Of a stretch of 64,000 bases of DNA, positions 57,794-64,000 are shown one piece after another. A program made the translations under genes and the position numbers. Numbering within the stretch: the first letter of the stretch is position 1; each line of letters opens with the position of its first letter. Origin of the DNA: Batrachochytrium dendrobatidis JAM81 (lineage: Eukaryota; Chytridiomycota; Chytridiomycetes; Rhizophydiales); assembly GCF_000203795.2 (NCBI RefSeq), contig NW_006281110.1:556494-620493 (forward strand), given 5' to 3'. Under the pieces are notes generated by a model. That model saw only the letters and a list, made by a program, of their open reading frames with translations, did not search any database and was not told where the DNA came from.

Positions 57794-58445
57794 TTTAAAT
57801 GATTATGCAGCATCAAGATCTACACTATGCATGGCTTGATCAGCTACTCCTAAACCTGAATAACTATCGTATTTTTGATTGCATTACCAATGTCGTGGAC
57901 ACCATACTCTTGAACCATATCAACATTCATGAATAATCATGTATGCTGTATAACACTGGATTACTATTGACTGAAACAACTTTTATACTCTGTTGTTGTA
58001 CACGTTGGTTATTGATATATTGCACATGTTGATCTACCAAGTGATTAGTTCAATCCAGTATACTGACGACAAATGGGATCCAATACAAGATAATGAGCAT
58101 TGACAAATGTAATATTTGACAGTATAACCGAGCCTTTGTGCTTGGACGAGACGAACCACAATATAATCAATAATAATACCAACCAAGATTAACAGATTAT
58201 ACTAGTGTATAAAACAGTGTTGGCTGGATTGAATTGTTGGTTTATTTGTTGATTTACAGTTGTTTTTTGAATGGATTTATTTAAAATAAACTCGGGTATT
58301 GAGACATGAAATGATCTCATGTGAACAGGCTGTAATCGTACAAGCATATTCTGGTGGTGTTACAAGTGTGTTGGTCAACTGTTGTATGGCAGTCCCAGTG
58401 ATGGTGTCAGGGTTGTGTTTGTTACCAATGGTACGCTACCAGCAC
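57794..58445. other. Intergenic
   Basis: AT-rich sequence with no ORF, RNA or array similarity noticed. Confidence 0.35.
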
Positions 58446-58967
58446 AAACTCAACTAATCCAACAGCCATGTATACACATTGTTGTCAGTTACATCGAGTG
58501 TTTGTTCAAATAGGTCGATTCAAATGGGTTGCATATAACCGACTAATCCAGCATTCATCCATTGTCAAACAACTATAATGCACAATACCACCAAGTGTGC
58601 AATTACACCTGCACTGATCAGTCGTTGCACAGTATGCATCGGTCAATGTCAAACATATGTGTGTCTGCAACTAAATTGCAGTCCATGACACATCCACACG
58701 ATCCAACATGTCAAATCATGTATTGTGAGTCCAAGATTGATCAAAAACCTGATCATGGTAAACACAGCATGTTGTTGCATATCAGACTCGATATATCAAG
58801 TGACAGTTGCACACTGGCTGATGGTGCACAGCGTATCAGTCACAATACATGCACGGTACTGCATTGCAGTCATTGGATGATAGTCTGTTGCAATGTGATA
58901 CCGATCGACATACATTGACATGGTGTGATGTGACCATAATCATAGTGGAATGTGTTGGAGTTGACCT
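58446..58967 (+). repeat. Segment Y, copy 2
   Basis: Direct repeat of 52362-52881. To its right, 59037-59240 matches the 3' flank of gene G (about 62110-62300), not that of genes A-E. Confidence 0.85.
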
Positions 58968-59367
58968 GTTTTGTACCGAGTTGGGTCATGGCTGTCACAA
59001 GTTTTATATTGATCCAGATCTGAATGGGTAGTTTATTGACATAAATGTGTACAAATATGCAATATACAATGTGCTGTATTGTATTGGAAATATACAAGTG
59101 TCAAAACACAATATCATGCTGACCAAGACTGTAGAATAATCAGATACAATGCATGTAAATTCAGTTTTATTGTAAGCTAAATCAGAAATGCAGTTATAGA
59201 ATGACAATCGAATGGGTTGGGACCAGACCACACTAGCATTCAAATCAGTTGTATGAATTAATACGTCTGATTTGCCTAAGTGATCTAATTCCACTACCAA
59301 ATCTGGAAGAAACTGTATGTCTGATGGAACGAGATACAGATGGTATTGCTGGTGATGGTTGCAAACC

Positions 59368-60216
59368 TTAGTTTTCTTGTTCAGCATCAGCATCAGGATC
59401 TTGCTCAGCATCGGGACCTTGTTGTTCAGCATCGGGACCTTGTTGTTCAGCATCGGGACCTTGTTGTTCAGCATCAGGATCTTGTTCAGTATCAGAATCA
59501 GAATCATAATCAGAGCTAGGATTTTGAGCAAGTCGCATACTGCCTGTTTGACCAAAGCCCTTCTTGCATGTTTTTTTACTTATTTTTAAAAGGTATTTTT
59601 TAACGAGAGATTTTGATACGGTACGGCTAAAATAGTCCTCGAGGTGTTCAGGATCGAAAGGTCCTTTAAAAACAAACTGAACGACCTTTTCTTTGCAATG
59701 CTTCAGTTTATTCTTGCAAGATTTCAGTTTGGATTGACACTTTTTAGCCTTTTTTTTAAGATCTTCAAGTTTGGATTTTTCTTTGTAAAGTCGACGCTTA
59801 TGTCTCTTTGCATTAAGATCATTGCTGTATTTTGAGTTCCTAAGACGAATTTCCTCAGGTCCATTTTCCAAAGCTTGAATGTCTTTCTCCAAAGCCTTTA
59901 CTAGCTTCTCTTGATCCTCAATTTCAAGATCTATCAATTCGCAATCTTCTTCTTGTTTAGTACATTCATGATTTCTGTTTGAGTAGTTTTTGAGCAATTC
60001 CTTCATATCCTTTGAAAATGGAGCATGACGACCAAGGCCTGCGCTGCTTGTATTGGGAGTTTCAGATGGGTTAGACTCGGTACTTGTAGTTGAACTGGGA
60101 ACAACTGTCGAAGAGACATGGTCTGTACTTGCAGTCGTACTGGGATGAACCGGTTTGGCGATAGTAACTGAGCAAGTAAGCAGGATTGATGATAGTACAG
60201 CAACTGATAGTTTCAT
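59368..60216 (-). CDS. Secreted family protein F (DAEQQGP repeats; premature stop)
   Basis: Single exon. Signal peptide MKLSVAVLSSILL... ending TIAKP, Ser/Thr linker (SNPSETPNTSSAGLG), charged helical core (ECTKQEEDCELIDLEIEDQE, a Cys-spaced KKAKKCQSKLKSCKNKLKHC), FKGPFDPEHLEDYFSRTVS, then Asp/Glu/Gln repeats (PDAEQQG about three to four times, 59395-59475). The frame stops with TAA at 59368-59370. The same frame continues beyond it with AIPSVSRSIRHTVSSRFG and LRQIRRIN, the conserved family C-terminus, to a stop at 59245. So one nonsense change has removed about 40 residues. Subgroup of E and G. Function unknown. Confidence 0.82.
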   Translation of the reverse strand: MKLSVAVLSSILLTCSVTIAKPVHPSTTASTDHVSSTVVPSSTTSTESNPSETPNTSSAGLGRHAPFSKDMKELLKNYSNRNHECTKQEEDCELIDLEIEDQEKLVKALEKDIQALENGPEEIRLRNSKYSNDLNAKRHKRRLYKEKSKLEDLKKKAKKCQSKLKSCKNKLKHCKEKVVQFVFKGPFDPEHLEDYFSRTVSKSLVKKYLLKISKKTCKKGFGQTGSMRLAQNPSSDYDSDSDTEQDPDAEQQGPDAEQQGPDAEQQGPDAEQDPDADAEQEN

Positions 60217-60562
60217 TTTACTGGTTTGATTAAAAAAGTTGTGGACGATTGTCGTTCAACAGGTTGGGTTTGTATTGTATTTATATCGGCTATTGGATGT
60301 ATAGTGTTGAAAGCATATTTCTTGGGTAGCCTTCCTAAGGGATTAGTGTTACTGACAGGGTTGGTGCCGATTTGCTATCAGTGTCAAACTTTGAAGGACC
60401 TCCCTTTATATGACGATCCGCGATTTTTGTTAAACCGCTGCTTAGTTATGTATTCAAATGTGGCTGATTGATTGTGTAGCTTCTTGCCCTTATTTACCCT
60501 AAAAAGGGTCAGTGAGTTACAACCTAAAAATAAGCACAGTCCATGCAAACCTCCAAACCTGT

Positions 60563-61361
60563 ATGCGATTGAGCTGACACAGTTATTAGTTGGTCATCAA
60601 TGTGTTGTGATATTGTATGATTTGCAATCACAGTTGACTGGCATGATTCAACCACAATGTCACATTGATGATCAGTGACTTGCAACTGTTGTGTTGGCAT
60701 TGCATGTTGTGATACTATATCAATATCGATTGTCACTATATAGTTGTATCAACCACACATCATGATCATATGTCATGATTGACTCGTATTCTGGATTGAT
60801 GTACACATTGTATTGTATTGCATCACTCGAACACGAACACGAACTTTGTATGACTCGTTGAGCAACTTGTTCAATAACTCGTTGTATGACTCGTATATAC
60901 ACTGCAATTGGATCCAGTCACTCGACATTACAACACTGTCCACATACAACCTGATTGTGATGGTGGTTGTCAATCTGATTGTCGTGTCGGTGTATATGTC
61001 GAGTATGTACATCCGAGTGATCAAGCCATACATGTATATGCACACAATACATACAATACACACCAGTTGCGTTGATCAGCATGTGTCAACTGGTCAATAT
61101 CGTCAACCTGGTTATACATGCACTTGACATGTACATCTGGACAGTAATCATTGTACAATCCAGACTGTTGTGCAAACCATATATGACCAGTCGTGTCAAG
61201 TATCCAATCAAACATCCAGTCATGAATACAACCAGGAATACAAACTCGGGTAGTTCGAGTATCGATCAACAACTGCAATCGATATCAAACTACCATGCAC
61301 AATTGATTGTAATCCACACCAGTTGTAGTCAATCACACATGTCACATGTCATGGTGTATGT
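60563..61361. repeat. Conserved array block, copy 7
   Basis: Same block as the others, continuing into segment X copy 2 as copy 6 does. Confidence 0.9.
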
Positions 61362-61915
61362 TGATATGTTGCATTTGAATACATGACATGATGGTCAATG
61401 TCAATCACACACAACTGGTAATGCATGACCAATGACGGCACTCGACGACTGCAACAATCAACACCAACCATATCAAGTGTGTTGATACATTGCATTAACA
61501 TTGAATGCAAGATATCAACAGTGTAATATGATATACTGCTGCAAGTATATCATGACGTGTATGTGGTGGTTCAGTCAACCATACACACCATTATCATGCA
61601 AACACGATGATCAACAATGCAATAGTATGCTTGACATGATTGTATTGCATCAGTCGACTCTATACGATCATTATATACACCAATGTGTGCATATTGGATA
61701 CAATGGATACAATGGACACAGTGTCAATATGTGATGGTTGTCGTTGTTGATTGTTGGTTGCGTGATGATCATATTGTTGGCATTGTATATCCAAGTTGTA
61801 ATACATGACAGTTTAAATCGACGCGATCCAAGACAAATGTGAACATCAACTATACATTGGATCGAGTATTTACAGTGTAGTTTGGTATGTACAAGTATGT
61901 ACAAGTATGCACAGG
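61362..61915 (+). repeat. Segment X, copy 2
   Basis: Direct repeat of 51776-52345. Confidence 0.85.
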
Positions 61916-61969
61916 TATGTCAATGTGTGATCAGTCAGGTTATTGATACAAGTATTGACACCATCATCA

Positions 61970-62006
61970 ACGAGTCAAATTGATCAAATTGATCAAATTG
62001 ATCAGA
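61970..62006 (+). repeat. Short tandem repeat, period 9
   Basis: About four units of AAATTGATC in a row between segment X copy 2 and gene G. Confidence 0.8.
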
Positions 62007-62302
62007 TCTGACACCAACACACATGACTGTTGTTGGTATTTGTGTTGCATGTCATGTGTCAATACTACATGTCAAGCAATACTATATTGACACAGTACAC
62101 ATGTATGTCAGAACCATCAATGTGTACAAATATGTAGTATAGAATAAATGTATTGTATTAAAAATGCAAGTGTCAAAACACAATATGATGATGAGCAATA
62201 CTGTAGAATAATCAGATACAATACATGCAAGTTTAAATGAAAATCCAAGTTTATTGCAAGTTGAATCAGAATGACAGTTGAAGCGGTTGAAACCAGTCCA
62301 GA

Positions 62303-63175
62303 TTAACATTCGGATCGATTACCACATCTGAGTCGTTCGACAAGCGATCTAAGCCCATCACCAAGTCTGGAGACAACATTACGCACACCAGAGTAAGCTC
62401 TTTCTCCAAGAGAGGTAAATCTTTGTCCAAAGGAGCTAAATCCAGACTGTGGTTGTGGATTTTGACGTTGTTTTTCATCACTAGGATCGTTAAGATCAAT
62501 ATCTTCAAAATCTTCAAAATTAAGTTCTTCGAGAGTAAACCTTTGTTTTTGTTGTTCATCACTGCATGCTGATGATTGTTCACCACCACATAGTCCTTCA
62601 AGGTATTGTTTAACGGGAGGATGTGAAAGGATAGGTAAAAGCTGGGAATCGAGTGATTCAAGATCGAGAGTTTTTCTGGAAACTAGCTTGATGAGATTTA
62701 TTTTGGCGAAATCCAGCTGTTGATTAACATGAGTCTGCTCGAGTATACACTTGTTCTTTTTTCTTTGAAGATCAGCAATTTTAGAGTATCCTTCTGCAAT
62801 CTCACGCTCAAGTTTTTTCATCATATCCATATACTTTGAACGGTCGCGACTATTTTTGTGGAATTCAAGTCTCAAATTGCCAAACCTTTCCCCCAAGCGT
62901 TTCACCAGGTTCTGTTGATCCTCAAGTTGAAGGTCTATCAACTCGCATTCTTTTGTATGCCTATCATGGTCATGTTTTCTTTTTGAGTATTCTCTGAGAA
63001 AATTCTTAGTTTTAGCTGAAAGTGGAACACGACTACTCAAGTTTATACCGCTTGTATTAGGATTTGACGAAGGACCATATTTTGGAGTTGTAGCTACAGT
63101 AGAAAAAACTGGATTGGCAATAGTAACTGAGCAAACAAGTAGGATCGATGACAGTACGGCGATCGGTAGTTTCAT
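62303..63175 (-). CDS. Secreted family protein G (acidic C-terminal part)
   Basis: Single exon; start at the family Met (63175), not the upstream frame start 63214. Signal peptide MKLPIAVLSSILL... ending TIANP, Ser/Pro/Asn linker (PKYGPSSNPNTSGINLSSRV), charged helices (RHTKECELIDLQLEDQQNLV, KKLEREIAEGYSKIADLQRK), SRKTLDLESLDSQLLPILSH, a Cys pair (CGGEQSSAC), an acidic stretch (LEELNFEDFEDIDLNDPSDE) and the Ser/Phe/Gly/Arg-rich end SGFSSFGQRFTSLGERAYSG. It keeps the SFGQ..SG.R family ending. No Gln tract. E/F/G subgroup. Function unknown. Confidence 0.85.
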   Translation of the reverse strand: MKLPIAVLSSILLVCSVTIANPVFSTVATTPKYGPSSNPNTSGINLSSRVPLSAKTKNFLREYSKRKHDHDRHTKECELIDLQLEDQQNLVKRLGERFGNLRLEFHKNSRDRSKYMDMMKKLEREIAEGYSKIADLQRKKNKCILEQTHVNQQLDFAKINLIKLVSRKTLDLESLDSQLLPILSHPPVKQYLEGLCGGEQSSACSDEQQKQRFTLEELNFEDFEDIDLNDPSDEKQRQNPQPQSGFSSFGQRFTSLGERAYSGVRNVVSRLGDGLRSLVERLRCGNRSEC

Positions 63176-63532
63176 TTTACTGGTTTGATCGAGTTGCGGA
63201 TGATTATCATTCAACAGGTCGGATTTGGATCGTATTTATGTCGGTTGTTGAGTGGATAATATTAAAAGCATATTTCTTGGAGACCTTCCTAAGGGATTAG
63301 CTTTATTGTCAGGGTTGGTGTTGATTTGCTATCAATTTCAAGGCGACTCAAAAGGGATCTCCCTTTATGACAATCTATAATTTTTACTGAGCCACTGTTC
63401 GGCTATACATCTAAACATCGTACGATTGATTGATCAATTATGTAGTTCCTCACCCTTATTCACCCTAACCCTGATTAGTGTCAAATCATAATCAAATAAG
63501 CACAGTCCATGCAAATCTGTAAACCTATGTGG

Positions 63533-64000
63533 GACTGAGCTGATATTCAGTTATTAGCTGTTCATCAATGGATTCAATCAATCAATTGAATCAATACAAT
63601 CCAGTTCATGTTACAACCACAATGTCACATTGATGATCAGTGACTTGCAACTGCTGTGTTGGCATTTCATGTTGTGTGTTACTATATCAACATCGATTGT
63701 CACTATATAGCTGTATTGACTACGCATCATGATCATATGTCATGGTTGACTCGTATTCTGGATTGATGTACACATTGTATTGTATTGCATCACTCGAACA
63801 CAAACACGAACTTTGTATGACTCGTTGAGCAACTTGTTCAATAACTCGTTGTATGACTCGTATATACACTGCAATTGGATCCAGTCACTCGACATTACAA
63901 CACTGTCCACATACAACCTGATTGTGATGGTGGCTGTCGATCTGATTGTCGTGTCAGTTTATATGTCGAGTATGTATATCCGAGTGATCAAGCCATACAT
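63533..64000. repeat. Conserved array block, copy 8 (cut by window edge)
   Basis: First ~470 bp of the block; the array therefore continues to the right of the window. Confidence 0.9.

Noticed and set aside
63455..63475. CACCCTAACCCTG as a telomere-like repeat
   Set aside because: Fewer than two CCCTAA units; the same position in other units reads ACCCCCAAAAGGG or similar, so it is chance variation in the promoter module.
37600..64000. CRISPR array or prokaryotic island
   Set aside because: Repeats are kilobase-scale units with genes; no short regularly spaced direct repeats, and flanking genes have spliceosomal introns.

Overview
The window is nuclear DNA of a zoosporic chytrid-type fungus. 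Genes are intron-rich (short GT-AG introns, at least one well-supported GC-AG intron, micro-exons of 11-14 nt). There is a motile-cilium gene (CFAP184) beside typical fungal genes (a Hal4/Hal5-type kinase, RRG7, UTP15). The repeat-rich right half holds a family of small secreted proteins whose signal peptides resemble the lineage-specific secreted families I know from Batrachochytrium. The genus is an inference; no rRNA or mitochondrial marker is present.

Positions 1-37,150 are an ordinary, dense housekeeping region: CFAP184 (cut by the left edge), 6-phosphogluconate dehydrogenase, a small hypothetical ORF, a KIAA0930/DUF2045 homologue, tRNA-Ala(AGC), ATE1, VPS26, a HAL4/5-like kinase, a SERINC/TMS1 membrane protein, mitochondrial uL23m, RCC2, UTP15, mitochondrial mL46, a large unrecognised helical protein, EB1, a SERCA calcium pump, NDUFAF2 and RRG7. 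Many exon models could be checked by reading phase: summed exon lengths are exact multiples of three for ATE1, SERINC, UTP15, mL46, EB1, SERCA and the S41 peptidase.

Positions 37,150-64,000 are an accessory, repeat-built region. A unit of about 2.1 kb (3' flank, one secreted-protein gene on the minus strand, a conserved promoter module, then a block of about 0.8 kb) is repeated in direct orientation at least seven times, with an eighth block cut by the right edge. The blocks are almost identical between copies. The proteins share little beyond the signal peptide and end in different low-complexity repeats. One copy is truncated by a stop codon and another has a decayed tail.

Block copy 2 is split by a 2,615-bp element with imperfect 106/107-bp terminal inverted repeats and a perfect 6-bp target duplication; sister copies show the empty site. 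It has no visible transposase. It carries an intact retropepsin-like ORF, a broken ISG12/IFI6-like gene, a broken SIAH-like RING gene, and a heat-shock-element plus TATA promoter in front of a small decayed ORF. A secreted S41-family peptidase lies between copies 6 and 7, bracketed by direct repeats of about 520 bp. The combination of tandem secreted paralogues, homogenised spacers and a gene-carrying TIR element is the most unusual part of the window.
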